Counted from the stretch's first letter, positions 8,137-17,640 are shown. The stretch: 64,000 nucleotides of DNA from Candidatus Kryptoniota bacterium (GCA_024641705.1 JAHECO010000015.1:23606-87605); one strand, 5' to 3'. Notes: generated by a model not told the origin, from the sequence alone. Numbers and translations: made by a program.

Positions 8137-10194
8137 TCAGTCGTTCTCTCTGAGGGACCTGTACTTCTTAAGCTTCCCTTCAACCACTGCAGCAAGCATA
8201 TCCGGATCGACCGGCTTCGTCAGGTAGTCGTCGACGCCAAGCTGGATGCCCGTCCGCACGAAGAAGCTCTCATGCATGCCGCTCATCAGGATGAACGGGA
8301 CTCTCTTGAGGTGTGGGATCTTCTGGACTCTCTCGAAAAACGAGAATCCGTCTCCCTCAGTACCGGAGAACATCACATCCGAGATAATCATGTCGACGTT
8401 TGTCGTATCGAGAAGTTTTAGAGCATCGGTGGGGCTCTGTTTCGTGAGGACGCTGTAGCCGTATCCCTCGAGGACGGCCTTGACGGTGTCAAGAAAACTC
8501 TGCTCGTCATCGACGACGAGGATAACAGCCTTCATGACGGCACGTTGGAACGCCGCAAGTATGTGCGGTTCAAGCTTTGTCGACTCTTCGGCAGTAATCT
8601 GATATTTCTGTTTGAGCTCGTTCAGTATCCGCTCGTCATTGGCCTTTATTCTTCCCTTTTTAATCTCTTTTTCGACTTCGGTCACGTAGACCTGGAGCCT
8701 TATCTCACCTTCGCATTCGATATGGTCTTCGAAGGACAATTCCAGAACATCGCGCAACTGCATGAGCTCGCGCGCTACTTCGGGCGTCAGAGGAGGAGTT
8801 GCCCACGCCTCCCTCAGGCGCGTCATATATATCCGGAGCTTCTCTTCCCTCGTATCGGGGAGCCTGACACCGAGCAACTTCAGCTTCTCAGTGTAACTGG
8901 CTTCGACCGACATCCGGGCGTCCGCGATCCTTCTTTCGATTTCCCTTTCCATCTCAGATCTCATGGACGACCTGGCGTCGTTCAGCTTCCGCTGCTCTTC
9001 CTCCACGACTTTCTTCCGGTCGACTTCCAGTCTGGACTGGCGGTTCTTTATCTCACTTTCGATGTGTTTTTCCAGCCTCTCGCGCTCGGCAGCCAGCTCA
9101 TTTGCGAGCATTTGCTGGTATTCGGACTCGAGCTGTCTGCGCATTTCGGCATTCTTCCGCTCGAACTCAACCTGTTCGTTGCGCTTCAGCTCTTCAAGGC
9201 GCTTCTGGAGTTCGCCCTGGGTTTCAGCTTCAAGCTTCTTGTAGCGTGCTTCGTAACTCTTCTCGACGTCGGACTGCTGGGACCCGATCTGCTCTTCAAT
9301 CCTCTTCTTTTCCGCCTCGAGCTTCTCTTCAAACTCTTTCTGAAGCCTCTGCCTGGTCATCTCGGCAAGCTTTTCGCGTTCTTTGTCCTGCTCTTCCCTG
9401 GATGAGGCTTTCACCTTGGACAGCTCGGAGGAAAGCTGCTTCTGGAACTCCACTTCCATCTGTTTCCTGCTGTCTTCTATCGCCTTCCGCTCTTTGTCCA
9501 GGAGGGCTCGTTTTTCCCTTACCGCGGCCTCCTTGAGTTCCAGCATGGACTTCTCATAGAGCGCGCTCATTTCGGAGCGGGTGTCTTCTTCTGCCTTCTT
9601 CCTCTCGGCGGCGAGCTGCTGGCGGTAGGTGGCCTCCATCTTGCTGATTTCCACTTCGAGCTTCTGCTTGGACTGCTTTTCCAGCTCCTGTTTGAATTTC
9701 TCTTTTTCTTTTTCGAGGTTGGAAATCAGCGAGGCTCTTTCCGCTTCCTGCCACTCTCGCTCTTTCTTCAGGGCCTCCGCGATTCTCTGTTCGGCCTTAC
9801 GTATCTCATCCGTGAATTTTTTATCATACTCGGCTTTGAGCCGTTCTTCGATCTCGTTTCTTATGGCGGTCTCGTCAACCTGGGCGGCCGGGGCTTCCGC
9901 TGCTTCAGCCTTCTTTTCCTGGGGCTGCTCTTCTCCTTCCGGCTGGGCCGCCGGCTCCTGGGCAGCCTTGGCCGCGGCAGCTTCCATCGCCTGCCGCCGC
10001 TCTTCAAGAGCTAAGGCGTAAACATTGTTGGGTTCGGTTCCCCTGACAGCGTCGAGTTCTTCCTTCGCTTCCGCGAATTTACTTTCCCTGATATACTTGT
10101 CGGCAAGCCGCAGATGAGCAGCTATCTCTTGCCGCGTGTTGTCCTGTGGCTGAGGCGAGGTGGTTCGGGGACCTTGACTTTTCTTAAAAAGCAT
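8137..10194 (-). CDS. Long coiled-coil protein with C-terminal response-regulator receiver domain
   Basis: 685 residues from ATG 10194, with GGAG 7 bases upstream. Residues ~20-70 look like one or two TPR-like helices (A-D-K-Y-I-R-E-S-K-F-A-E-A-K-E-E-L). A Pro/Ala/Gln/Glu-rich linker follows. Then comes about 350 residues of almost pure K/E/R/Q/A coiled coil, and a helical segment with V-E-K-E-I-K-K-G-R-I-K. The last ~125 residues form a receiver domain: acidic pair in V-V-D-D-E, phospho-acceptor Asp in I-I-S-D-V-M-F, Ser in L-M-S-G-M and Lys in L-T-K-P. A receiver at the C-terminus of a giant coiled coil suggests a phosphorylation-controlled structural or scaffolding protein, not a transcription factor. 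It lies downstream of phoU behind a terminator, so its kinase is not evident. Confidence 0.8.
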   Translation of the reverse strand: MLFKKSQGPRTTSPQPQDNTRQEIAAHLRLADKYIRESKFAEAKEELDAVRGTEPNNVYALALEERRQAMEAAAAKAAQEPAAQPEGEEQPQEKKAEAAEAPAAQVDETAIRNEIEERLKAEYDKKFTDEIRKAEQRIAEALKKEREWQEAERASLISNLEKEKEKFKQELEKQSKQKLEVEISKMEATYRQQLAAERKKAEEDTRSEMSALYEKSMLELKEAAVREKRALLDKERKAIEDSRKQMEVEFQKQLSSELSKVKASSREEQDKEREKLAEMTRQRLQKEFEEKLEAEKKRIEEQIGSQQSDVEKSYEARYKKLEAETQGELQKRLEELKRNEQVEFERKNAEMRRQLESEYQQMLANELAAERERLEKHIESEIKNRQSRLEVDRKKVVEEEQRKLNDARSSMRSEMEREIERRIADARMSVEASYTEKLKLLGVRLPDTREEKLRIYMTRLREAWATPPLTPEVARELMQLRDVLELSFEDHIECEGEIRLQVYVTEVEKEIKKGRIKANDERILNELKQKYQITAEESTKLEPHILAAFQRAVMKAVILVVDDEQSFLDTVKAVLEGYGYSVLTKQSPTDALKLLDTTNVDMIISDVMFSGTEGDGFSFFERVQKIPHLKRVPFILMSGMHESFFVRTGIQLGVDDYLTKPVDPDMLAAVVEGKLKKYRSLREND

Positions 10195-10293
10195 TATAAC
10201 TCCGCACAATCCTAGAATAAGTTATGAAAGCCTGCATTGATTAGCAATAAACAGGGATGCGTAGACAAAGATTATTTCCGCCCGTCATATCCC

Positions 10294-10323
10294 CAAAAAA
10301 TGCCGGTTTTGGTAACACCGGCT
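10294..10323 (-). terminator. Rho-independent terminator after phoU
   Basis: Minus strand: GCCGGT (10322-10317), a 9-base loop, ACCGGC (10307-10302), then ATTTTTT. It begins 8 bases after the phoU stop codon. Confidence 0.7.
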
Positions 10324-10329
10324 GATCAT

Positions 10330-10995
10330 TCAGTTCTTGTCCGCGGCGTGGTGCTTGATAACCTTGGCGTCCACTAGGAAAACGACGTCTTCAGCTATGT
10401 TCGTTGCATGGTCCGCGATTCGCTCGATATGTTTCAGAGCGACTATCAGATGAGCCCCGGGCTCGACGAATTCAGGGTTCTTTTTCATCTCGCCGATGAC
10501 GAACCTGAATTTCTGCCGGTTCATCTCGTCGACTATGTCGTCTTCCCTGCAGATGCGCTGCGCGAGCTCAGCGTCCGCATGAATGAACGCATCGAGGCTG
10601 TCATGGACCATCCTCCTCGCTACGTCGCCCATCTCTAGTATCGCCGTGCTTCTGACAAGCTCGTGGTAATTCTTGAGCGGTTCGACCCGCTGCGCTATGT
10701 TCACGGCGACGTCGCCGATCCTTTCCATCTCATGGTTCATTTTTATGGCCGATAGAACAAGACGCAGGTCGGCAGCGACCGGCTGCTCAAGAGCCATTAT
10801 CTCATCAACCTGCTGATCGAGAAGGTTGTCGAAATCGTTGACCTTCTTCTCGGCTTCGAACACTTTCTGCGTGGACTGAACGTCTCCGTCGTGCAAGGCC
10901 CGAAATGCCGTTTCAAGCTGTTCATCCACCAGGCTCCCCATCTTTATCAGGTTGGCCCTTAGCTTCTCAAGCAGATCCTCGAAATGTCTGTGCAT
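10330..10995 (-). CDS. phoU: Phosphate-signalling regulator PhoU
   Basis: 221 residues from ATG 10995, with AAAGGAG 8 bases upstream; the extra codons further 5' are not PhoU-like. Length and the two three-helix repeats are standard for PhoU. Each repeat carries the metal-binding E/D-x3-D type motif (F-E-A-E-K-K-V-N-D-F-D near residue 45; C-R-E-D-D-I-V-D-E-M-N near residue 150). Family knowledge: PhoU forms a complex with the PstSCAB transporter and PhoR and keeps the Pho regulon off when phosphate is plentiful. It is the last gene of phoB-phoR-phoU, 55 bases after phoR. No pst genes are in the window. Confidence 0.93.
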   Translation of the reverse strand: MHRHFEDLLEKLRANLIKMGSLVDEQLETAFRALHDGDVQSTQKVFEAEKKVNDFDNLLDQQVDEIMALEQPVAADLRLVLSAIKMNHEMERIGDVAVNIAQRVEPLKNYHELVRSTAILEMGDVARRMVHDSLDAFIHADAELAQRICREDDIVDEMNRQKFRFVIGEMKKNPEFVEPGAHLIVALKHIERIADHATNIAEDVVFLVDAKVIKHHAADKN

Positions 10996-11050
10996 TAACG
11001 TATCTCCTTTGCAACGTAGGAACATAATTCCCGCGCGCGAATATTCCATC

Positions 11051-12103
11051 CTATTTTTTCAAAAGGAAGCTGAATTCCGAACCTTTTCCCGGTTCGCTTT
11101 TAACCTCTATTTTGCTGTTGTGAGCTTCGATTATGTGTTTAACAATCGCCAACCCGAGTCCGGTTCCGCCCACACTCCTGCTCCGGTTCTTGTCCACCCG
11201 GTAGAACCTCTCGAAAATTCTTTCGAGATGCTCCTTCCCTATCCCGCTTCCGTTGTCCCGCACGTAGACCCTCACCGAATGCTGGAGCTCCTCGAATCCT
11301 ACCTCGACAGTTCCTCCTTCGTCAGTGTATTTTATGGAGTTGTCTATCAGGTTGGAAAGCACCTGCCTCAGTCTCTCCCTGTCACCGAGCACGAGCACCT
11401 CGTCACCTGACAACTTCGTCAGGACCTGCAGCGACTTCTTCTCGGCCTTCGGCCTCATCTCCTCTGCAACGTTCTTGATGAAATCCGAGATATTGAAATA
11501 CCGGAAACTCATCCTCATCTCGCCGCTCTCAATCCTGGAAATCTCGATCAGGTCGTTCAGGAGCGTGTTGAGTCGTTCCGAGTGCTCGTAGGCCTTCTGA
11601 AGAAACTCCCTGTTCACCTGGGGATCGTCGATAGCACCGTCTATCAGTGTTTCTATGAATCCCTGGATGCTGAAGATCGGCGTGCGCAGTTCGTGCGAGA
11701 CGTTCGCGAGGAACTCGCTTCGCACTCTTTCGAGCTTCTCGAGTTTTGAGATGTCATCCTTAAGGTTGCCGACGATCTGGTTCGTGAGCCTGCTGACCTG
11801 ACGTAGTTCCACCGCCCCCGTCTCGGGAAGCTGGACGGAAAGGTCGCCGGCACTGATGCGCTGCAACGCATCGATTATCATGCTTAGGAGTTTCGCCTGG
11901 CGCATCCGGAATGCCACCAGCACTTCTTCAAATATGAAGAAGAGGACGGCGCTTACTGCGGCGGAGGTCAGAAGGTGGTTCGCAACAAGGGACGCCTCGA
12001 TCTGAAATACCTTTTCCATCGAAAAAAGAAGAAGATAGATCAGCAATCCGATCAGAAGGGCCAGCGCGATCCTGGTCTTGTATGAGTAGAAGAACCCTTT
12101 CAT
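11051..12103 (-). CDS. phoR: Sensor histidine kinase PhoR
   Basis: 350 residues; the ATG overlaps the phoB stop as ATGA, giving translational coupling. There are two transmembrane segments close together (residues ~10-28 and ~42-60), so there is almost no periplasmic domain, as in PhoR. A HAMP-like linker follows (L-S-V-Q-L-P-E-T-G-A-V-E-L). Next come HisKA with the phosphorylated His in V-S-H-E-L-R-T-P, and an HATPase domain with N box N-L-I-D-N-S-I-K-Y, G1 D-N-G-S-G-I and G2 G-G-T-G-L-G-L-A-I-V. No PAS domain is obvious, shorter than E. coli PhoR. It is assigned to phosphate control by its position between phoB and phoU. Confidence 0.9.
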   Translation of the reverse strand: MKGFFYSYKTRIALALLIGLLIYLLLFSMEKVFQIEASLVANHLLTSAAVSAVLFFIFEEVLVAFRMRQAKLLSMIIDALQRISAGDLSVQLPETGAVELRQVSRLTNQIVGNLKDDISKLEKLERVRSEFLANVSHELRTPIFSIQGFIETLIDGAIDDPQVNREFLQKAYEHSERLNTLLNDLIEISRIESGEMRMSFRYFNISDFIKNVAEEMRPKAEKKSLQVLTKLSGDEVLVLGDRERLRQVLSNLIDNSIKYTDEGGTVEVGFEELQHSVRVYVRDNGSGIGKEHLERIFERFYRVDKNRSRSVGGTGLGLAIVKHIIEAHNSKIEVKSEPGKGSEFSFLLKK

Positions 12104-12783
12104 TCGACTTTGAACTTGTAACCCACGCCTTTGATGGTCTCGATCATCTCAGAATGTCGCCCGAGCTTCTCGCGGATCTTCCGGATATGAACGTCGACTG
12201 TCCTGTCGCCCACGTACACATCTGCTCCCCACACACGGCTCAGCAGGGTTTCGCGCGAGACCACTTTCCCTTCGTGCGATGCGAGGTAATAGAGGATCTC
12301 AAATTCTTTGCGGGGGAAGAACACCTGTTCACCCCCGATCTTCACCGTGTAACTTTCCCTGTCGATAACCAGCGTCCCGAAGTCTATATTCTTGCCCTCT
12401 TCCGACTTAACGCCCTCGTACCTCCTGAGGACTGCCCTTATCCGCGAGATAAGCTTGCGCGGGCTTATCGGTTTTACTACATAGTCGTCGGCTCCGAGCT
12501 CGAGCCCGAGCACCTCGTCGAACTCAGCGCTCTTGGCAGTCAGAAAGATTACCGGTATCCCCGCCGTCTTCTCACCCTGGTTCAGCGACTTCATCACTTC
12601 GTAACCGTCCTTGCCGGGCAGCATTATATCCAGGAGTATGAGATCCGGCCTGACCTCGCCGGCTTTCTTTACGGCCTCGTTCCCGTCCTGAGCAGATTCG
12701 ACCCTGAACCCCTCGCGCTCGAGATTGTAGCGTATAAGTTGAATGATGTCCTTCTCATCGTCTACCACCAAAATGGTTTTCAT
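12100..12783 (-). CDS. phoB: OmpR/PhoB-family response regulator PhoB
   Basis: 227 residues, ATG 12783 with TAGGAG upstream. The receiver domain has Asp8/Asp9, phospho-acceptor Asp52 (I-L-L-D-I-M-L-P-G), Thr in F-L-T-A-K and Lys in V-V-K-P. The C-terminal winged helix shows R-K-E-F-E-I-L-Y-Y-L and V-D-V-H-I-R-K-I-R-E-K-L ending G-V-G-Y-K-F, as in OmpR/PhoB activators. First gene of phoB-phoR-phoU. tRNA-Cys lies about 100 bases upstream on the same strand, so read-through from the tRNA promoter is possible. Confidence 0.92.
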   Translation of the reverse strand: MKTILVVDDEKDIIQLIRYNLEREGFRVESAQDGNEAVKKAGEVRPDLILLDIMLPGKDGYEVMKSLNQGEKTAGIPVIFLTAKSAEFDEVLGLELGADDYVVKPISPRKLISRIRAVLRRYEGVKSEEGKNIDFGTLVIDRESYTVKIGGEQVFFPRKEFEILYYLASHEGKVVSRETLLSRVWGADVYVGDRTVDVHIRKIREKLGRHSEMIETIKGVGYKFKVE

Positions 12784-12879
12784 CAGAGACTCCTATTGTT
12801 GAGAGGGGGCAAGAGGATGGGGGCTTCACTGCATGTGAACTCACTGTCGTGTTCCGCCGTTCTGCTGCAGCGTTACTTG

Positions 12880-12951
12880 AGGCGACGGGCGGATTCGAAC
12901 CGCCGCATAAAGGTTTTGCAGACCTCTCCCTTACCACTTGGGTACGTCGCC
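12880..12951 (-). tRNA. tRNA-Cys (GCA)
   Basis: The minus strand folds as a cloverleaf: acceptor GGCGACG/CGTCGCC, anticodon loop C-T-G-C-A-A-A (anticodon GCA) and T-loop G-G-T-T-C-G-A-A-T-C-C. The CCA end is not encoded. Confidence 0.93.
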
Positions 12952-13045
12952 ACTTTACAGCCAAAAGCTCACAGTTGATAGCATTAACTCCTAACCCAAA
13001 ATGCATTTCATGAGCTGCGAACCATCAGCTATGAGCTATTCTCTG

Positions 13046-13118
<73 letters not shown>

Positions 13119-13188
13119 ACTACTCCGCCGCCGCATTCTCACCCCTGCAGTGTTCTGCCTAACAGGTGTTTGCAAAGGCACATTGCGC

Positions 13189-13221
13189 CAAAAATATAGC
13201 CGTACAGCGAAAGAAAGTCAA
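13189..13221 (-). promoter_or_regulatory. Predicted promoter of tRNA-Gly/tRNA-Cys
   Basis: Minus strand TTG (13221-13219, within TTGAC), a 20-base spacer, then TATATTTTTG (13198-13189). The predicted start is about 65 bases before tRNA-Gly. Confidence 0.45.
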
Positions 13222-13305
13222 GAACAACCACACGGCGCGGATATGCCGATGTCCGACAAGTTAGCTTATAGCAGAAGATAAAGTAAACTGCAGGAGTGAA
13301 AAGTG

Positions 13306-13380
13306 TCGGGGTGAGAGGATTCGAACCTCCGACCCCCTGCGCCCAAGGCAGGTGCTCTAACCGGACTGAGCCACACCCCG
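13306..13380 (-). tRNA. tRNA-Pro (TGG)
   Basis: The minus strand folds with acceptor CGGGGTG/CACCCCG, anticodon stem CCTGC/GCAGG around loop C-T-T-G-G-G-C (anticodon TGG) and T-arm GGAGGTTCGAATCCTC. CCA is not encoded. The extra-wide D-loop is normal for Pro. Confidence 0.95.
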
Positions 13381-13564
13381 AATAAACCACGATGCATAAA
13401 GAACTAAGCCACAACACTTCAACGCAAGGCCGGGGCGATTTCTGATCTACAACACTCATTTCACGGGCGGCATGAGCCGGCCGGATTCAGTTACGCCCTG
13501 AAGACACAGATAATATAGCCCATCGCCGCCTCAATGGAAAGCTCTTCCCCGCATCGACCTCAAA

Positions 13565-13595
13565 TTGCAATTCACGCGCCGAAATAATAACTTTG
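13565..13595 (+). promoter_or_regulatory. Predicted -33/-7 promoter of tilS-hpt-ftsH
   Basis: TTG at 13565-13567, a 20-base spacer, TAACTTTG at 13588-13595: a full match to TAnnTTTG. The predicted transcript begins near 13602, which rules out a tilS start at 13565 and supports the ATG at 13640. Confidence 0.6.
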
Positions 13596-13639
13596 TAAAA
13601 AATATTTCCCGCTCTGCGGGACATTTTTTTCAATGGAGC

Positions 13640-15016
13640 ATGCTACGCGACTTTTTTAATAGATTCGAGGCCTTCACCCGTAAACATCAGCTGATCTCTG
13701 AGAACGACAAGATCATCGTCGGCGTCTCGGGCGGCATAGATTCCGCGGTCCTGCTCGACCTGCTAATCGAGCTCAGGGGACGCACCCACCTGGAAGTCGC
13801 CGTGGCGCATGTAAACCACAGACTCAGGGACGAGGAATCGGACGAAGACGAGAAGTTCGTCAGGAAACTGGCGGAAGAGTACGGGATAGAGTGTTTCGTG
13901 CACGCTGCCGACACGAGAGCGTTCATGGTTGAACACAAGACTTCCCTGCAGGTAGGCGCCCGCGAAATCCGCTATAAGTTTTTCGAGACGGTAAAGATCC
14001 TCAAGAATTTCACGAAAATCGCCACCGCGCACAATGCCAACGACAACGCGGAGACAGTGCTGTTCAATCTTCTGCGCGGTTCCGGTGCCAACGGCCTTGG
14101 CGGGATACCGGTCAAACGTGGCGGCATCATAAGGCCGCTGCTCTTCGCTGAACGGGCGGAGATCGAGCAGTATGCAAAACTCAAGAGCCTGAAGTTCAGG
14201 GAGGATTCTTCCAATCTAAAGAACTATTACACCCGCAATTATATCCGGCATTCAATCCTCCCTGAAATACGCGAGAAAGTAAATCCCGGTATCGTAGGCA
14301 CTCTTAACCGCACCGGCGAGATTTTCCAGGAACTCGGATATTTCATCAATAATGAAGTGAGAGTACTGTACCATAGCATAGCGAAAAACTTCGACGGTAT
14401 GAAGCTGGTTCTGGACATTTTCAAACTTAAGAATTCCCTCCTGTTCATACAGGAAAACATAATAATGGTGGCCCTGAAAGATTTTGTTCAGGGCGAAGTC
14501 GACTATGCAAAGGTCCATGCGATTATGGACCTTGTCAATTCTGAGACTGGAAGTTCAATCGAGATCGGCAAGAACGTGGTCGTGTACAGGGACAGGTACA
14601 ATCTGGTTTTCATCAGAAACCCCAGGGAGCAGGCCGAGTTCGTGGCGGAGATCATTCCGGGCAAGAAGTACGAATTTGAGGAGTTCTATTTCAACAGTGA
14701 TGTAGTCGACCGGAAGGAAGTGCACTTTTCTCTCTCCCCGGTCGTTGAGTTTGTTGACGCGGATTTGGCGGGTGAGGCGCTCACTCTGCGTAACTGGCAC
14801 CAGGGAGACTGGTTTATGCCTCTCGGAATGAAAGGCCGGAAAAAGGTCAGCGATTTTCTGATAGATTCGAAGATCCCTGTTTACCAGAAGAACAACGTCC
14901 TTGTCCTGAGCAACAAGGACGGAATAATCTGGGTGTGCGGTCTGCGGGTCGACGACAGGTTCAAACTCAAAGAAGAGACAAGGAGAATATTGAAACTTGA
15001 ATTCGGCTATAAATGA
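13640..15016 (+). CDS. tilS: tRNA(Ile)-lysidine synthase TilS
   Basis: 458 residues from ATG 13640. Family knowledge: TilS converts C34 of the CAU-anticodon tRNA-Ile to lysidine using ATP and lysine, so the tRNA reads AUA. The PP-loop signature S-G-G-I-D-S is at residues 30-35, followed by H-V-N-H-R-L-R and H-N-A-N-D-N-A-E-T-V-L. The C-terminal substrate-binding domains (R-N-W-H-Q-G-D-W-F-M-P-L-G-M-K-G-R-K-K-V-S-D-F) are complete. TGGAG abuts the ATG closely, so spacing is not ideal, but no better in-frame start lies between the promoter and the PP-loop. Its 3' end overlaps hpt by 20 bases. tilS-hpt-ftsH is a widely conserved order. Confidence 0.93.
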   Translation: MLRDFFNRFEAFTRKHQLISENDKIIVGVSGGIDSAVLLDLLIELRGRTHLEVAVAHVNHRLRDEESDEDEKFVRKLAEEYGIECFVHAADTRAFMVEHKTSLQVGAREIRYKFFETVKILKNFTKIATAHNANDNAETVLFNLLRGSGANGLGGIPVKRGGIIRPLLFAERAEIEQYAKLKSLKFREDSSNLKNYYTRNYIRHSILPEIREKVNPGIVGTLNRTGEIFQELGYFINNEVRVLYHSIAKNFDGMKLVLDIFKLKNSLLFIQENIIMVALKDFVQGEVDYAKVHAIMDLVNSETGSSIEIGKNVVVYRDRYNLVFIRNPREQAEFVAEIIPGKKYEFEEFYFNSDVVDRKEVHFSLSPVVEFVDADLAGEALTLRNWHQGDWFMPLGMKGRKKVSDFLIDSKIPVYQKNNVLVLSNKDGIIWVCGLRVDDRFKLKEETRRILKLEFGYK

Positions 15017-15560
15017 ACCCGATCAGTTCGTATATGTCAACAACGAGAGATTCCGCATGTTTCTGCCGGAGGGGGACATCCAGAAGCGGGTCCAGGAACT
15101 GGCCTCCGTCATAAACCGCGATTACGCGGGGCGGACCCCCATATTCATAGGGGTGTTGAACGGCTCGTTCATCTTCTTTTCGGACCTGATCCGCAGAATC
15201 GAGATCGATTGCGAGATAGATTTTTTCAAGCTCTCGAGCTACGGCGATGCGAAAATTTCTTCCGGGAATGTGAAACTTTTGAAGGACTTGAATTGTCAAG
15301 TAACTGACAGGGATATCATTATCGTGGAGGATATAATCGATTCCGGCTTGTCGATCGACTTCATAAAGAGGTTGATTGCGAAGCAGAATCCGCGTTCGTT
15401 CGCGGTCGTCACCCTGCTCTACAAGAGCGATTGCGTTAAGATCGATTTTAAGGTAGATTATATAGGATTTCCGATTCCCAACCACTTCGTAATCGGTTAC
15501 GGATTGGATTACGGTCAGAAGGCAAGGAACTTGAGATCGATATACATATTGGACAAATAG
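14997..15560 (+). CDS. hpt: Hypoxanthine phosphoribosyltransferase
   Basis: 187 residues starting at TTG 14997 inside the end of tilS; AGGAGA lies about 10 bases upstream and there is no in-frame ATG near the N-terminus. Purine salvage: hypoxanthine or guanine plus PRPP gives IMP or GMP. Motifs: I-G-V-L-N-G-S-F-I-F-F, the PRPP loop I-I-I-V-E-D-I-I-D-S-G-L-S (the two acidic residues and D-S-G-x-S), K-I-D-F-K-V-D-Y-I-G-F and the C-terminal Y-G-L-D-Y. The TTG start and overlap suggest translational coupling to TilS. Confidence 0.92.
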   Translation: MNSAINEPDQFVYVNNERFRMFLPEGDIQKRVQELASVINRDYAGRTPIFIGVLNGSFIFFSDLIRRIEIDCEIDFFKLSSYGDAKISSGNVKLLKDLNCQVTDRDIIIVEDIIDSGLSIDFIKRLIAKQNPRSFAVVTLLYKSDCVKIDFKVDYIGFPIPNHFVIGYGLDYGQKARNLRSIYILDK

Positions 15561-15565
15561 TTCGC

Positions 15566-15590
15566 AGGTCAGTGACCTGTCGTAGACAGG
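15566..15590 (+). repeat. Two overlapping palindromes on the ftsH ribosome-binding site
   Basis: AGGTCA-G-TGACCT (15566-15578) and CCTGTC-GTA-GACAGG (15576-15590) share the bases CCT at 15576-15578, so only one hairpin can form at a time. The second hairpin ends in the AGG of AGGAG, the ftsH Shine-Dalgarno. A related CCTGTC...GACAGG palindrome lies at about 50277-50293. Confidence 0.6.
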
Positions 15591-15600
15591 AGTTTTGTTG

Positions 15601-17640
15601 ATGCCTAATTCACAGAACGATAGAAATAAAAACGGCCCCCCCAAGCGAAAAGGACCACCGCCGAGTCTGAAGAGGAAGCCGAACCAGCCGCCGGAAGACG
15701 ACTTCAACTGGCGTACCGGCAGGATTATAATCGGCTGGGCTGCCATTATCCTGGCGGTCTTCCTGGTGATGACGCTCTTCCGAGGCAACGACAATCAGGA
15801 GACTGAGATCACATACACACAGTATCAGACACTTCTCGATTCCGGCCTCGTCAAAGAAGCAGTCGTAAAGAAATCCGATGTAAACAATTACGATTTCCAC
15901 GGAACATTGAAGGAGCCGACCGAGATCACAACGGAGAGCGGCAGAAGACTCAAAATCACCAAGTTCGTTGTATTCCTGCCGCAGGCAGCAGATCCAAATG
16001 TAATCGCACAGTGGCAGAAGGCGGGGGTGAAATTTAATTTCGTCAAAGAGAGCGACCAGTGGGTGAACGGTCTCATAAACTTTCTCCCATGGGTTCTCAT
16101 CCTCGGCATCTGGCTCGTCTTCATGCGCAGGATGCAGGGAAACAACACCAAAGGTATTTTCAGTTTTGGAAAGAGCCGGGCCAAGCTGATGACTGAGAGC
16201 CAGGTAAAGGTGACTTTCCATGATGTAGCCGGTGCTGACGAGGCGAAAGAAGAACTGGGAGAGATAATCGAGTTCTTGAAAGAGCCTGCAAAGTTCCAGA
16301 GGCTGGGCGGCAAGATCCCGCGCGGGGTCCTTCTCCTCGGACCTCCGGGAACAGGCAAGACTCTCCTCGCACGCGCGGTTGCCGGCGAGGCGGGAGTCCC
16401 GTTCTTCTCCATCAGCGGTGCCGACTTCGTCGAAATGTTCGTCGGTGTCGGAGCAAGCCGTGTCCGCGATCTGTTCGACACTGCAAAGAAGAACGCCCCG
16501 TGCATAGTTTTCATAGATGAGATAGACGCTGTCGGAAGGCATCGCGGTGCCGGTTTGGGCGGCGGACACGATGAGCGCGAACAGACGCTCAACCAGCTCT
16601 TGGTGGAGATGGATGGTTTCGAACAGAACAGCGGAACCATCATCATCGCTGCAACCAACCGCCCGGATGTTCTCGACCCTGCCCTTCTGCGGCCGGGACG
16701 GTTCGACAGGCAGATTGTCGTAGACAGGCCTGACGTCAAAGGGAGGGAAGGGATTCTCAAGGTCCACACCAGGAACATACCGCTGTCGGCTGACGTCGAC
16801 CTGGGCATCATCGCGAAAGAGACACCTGGATTTGCAGGAGCGGAGCTCGCCAACCTGGTCAATGAAGCTGCCCTGCTGGCGGCAAGGAAGAACAATGCCA
16901 CCGTCAGCATGCCCGACATGGAAGAGGCGAAAGACAAGGTCATGATGGGGCCCGAAAGGAAGAGCACCATCATCTCCGATGAGGAGAAGCGCGTCACGGC
17001 ATTCCACGAATCCGGTCATGTCCTCGTGGCAAAGATGGTTCCCGAGGCCGACCCGGTACACAAAGTAACGATCATCCCTCGCGGACGCGCGCTCGGGGTC
17101 ACCACTTATCTCCCGATAGACGAGAAGCATACCTACTCACGCGAGTATCTGCTCGCGATGATAACGTACGCGCTCGGCGGACGGGCGGCGGAGAAGATCA
17201 TCTTCAACAAATTTACGACCGGTGCCGGTAACGATATCGAGAAGGCGACAAACATCGCCCGCAAGATGGTCTGCGAGTGGGGCATGAGCGACAAGCTCGG
17301 TCCGCTGACATGGGGAGAGAACGAACAGGAAATCTTCCTAGGCCGCGAAATTACGAAGCACAGAAACTACAGCGAGAAGACCGCGATAGACATCGACGGA
17401 GAGATCAGGTCGATCGTCCTGTCGTGCATGTCTCGTGCGGAGAAGATAATAAACGAGCACCCCGATGCACTGGACAGGCTGGCAAACGCTCTTCTGGAGC
17501 GCGAGATACTCGATGCCGATGAAATCGACAAAGCCATCCGCGGCGAAGAGCTGCCCCCGTTCGTAAAGCCAAACGGCAACGGCAAGCCCCAGGCGGACAG
17601 CACACAGGGACAAATCACGTCTACGACGATCAAGAGCTAA
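15601..17640 (+). CDS. ftsH: ATP-dependent membrane zinc protease FtsH
   Basis: 679 residues from ATG 15601, with AGGAG 8 bases upstream. It degrades membrane and short-lived cytosolic proteins as a hexamer in the inner membrane. Two transmembrane segments (~42-60 and ~154-176) flank a ~90-residue periplasmic domain. The AAA+ module has Walker A G-P-P-G-T-G-K-T (247-254), Walker B V-F-I-D-E-I-D-A, and the second region of homology [20 protein letters not shown]. The zinc site is H-E-S-G-H (469-473; the usual form is HEAGH), with a downstream Asp in T-G-A-G-N-D-I. The N-terminus is unusually long and Pro/Lys-rich before the first membrane segment. Confidence 0.96.
   Translation: MPNSQNDRNKNGPPKRKGPPPSLKRKPNQPPEDDFNWRTGRIIIGWAAIILAVFLVMTLFRGNDNQETEITYTQYQTLLDSGLVKEAVVKKSDVNNYDFHGTLKEPTEITTESGRRLKITKFVVFLPQAADPNVIAQWQKAGVKFNFVKESDQWVNGLINFLPWVLILGIWLVFMRRMQGNNTKGIFSFGKSRAKLMTESQVKVTFHDVAGADEAKEELGEIIEFLKEPAKFQRLGGKIPRGVLLLGPPGTGKTLLARAVAGEAGVPFFSISGADFVEMFVGVGASRVRDLFDTAKKNAPCIVFIDEIDAVGRHRGAGLGGGHDEREQTLNQLLVEMDGFEQNSGTIIIAATNRPDVLDPALLRPGRFDRQIVVDRPDVKGREGILKVHTRNIPLSADVDLGIIAKETPGFAGAELANLVNEAALLAARKNNATVSMPDMEEAKDKVMMGPERKSTIISDEEKRVTAFHESGHVLVAKMVPEADPVHKVTIIPRGRALGVTTYLPIDEKHTYSREYLLAMITYALGGRAAEKIIFNKFTTGAGNDIEKATNIARKMVCEWGMSDKLGPLTWGENEQEIFLGREITKHRNYSEKTAIDIDGEIRSIVLSCMSRAEKIINEHPDALDRLANALLEREILDADEIDKAIRGEELPPFVKPNGNGKPQADSTQGQITSTTIKS

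Noticed and set aside
13565..13639. TTG at 13565 as the tilS start
   Set aside because: The codons are not TilS-like and the position coincides with the -33 box of the promoter, so transcription would begin downstream.
15610..17130. 506-codon open frame antisense to ftsH, and comparable long antisense frames over nuoM, nuoL and the acyl-CoA mutase gene
   Set aside because: The sense strand holds unmistakable conserved genes; high third-position GC leaves the antisense frame open. No motifs or ribosome sites.
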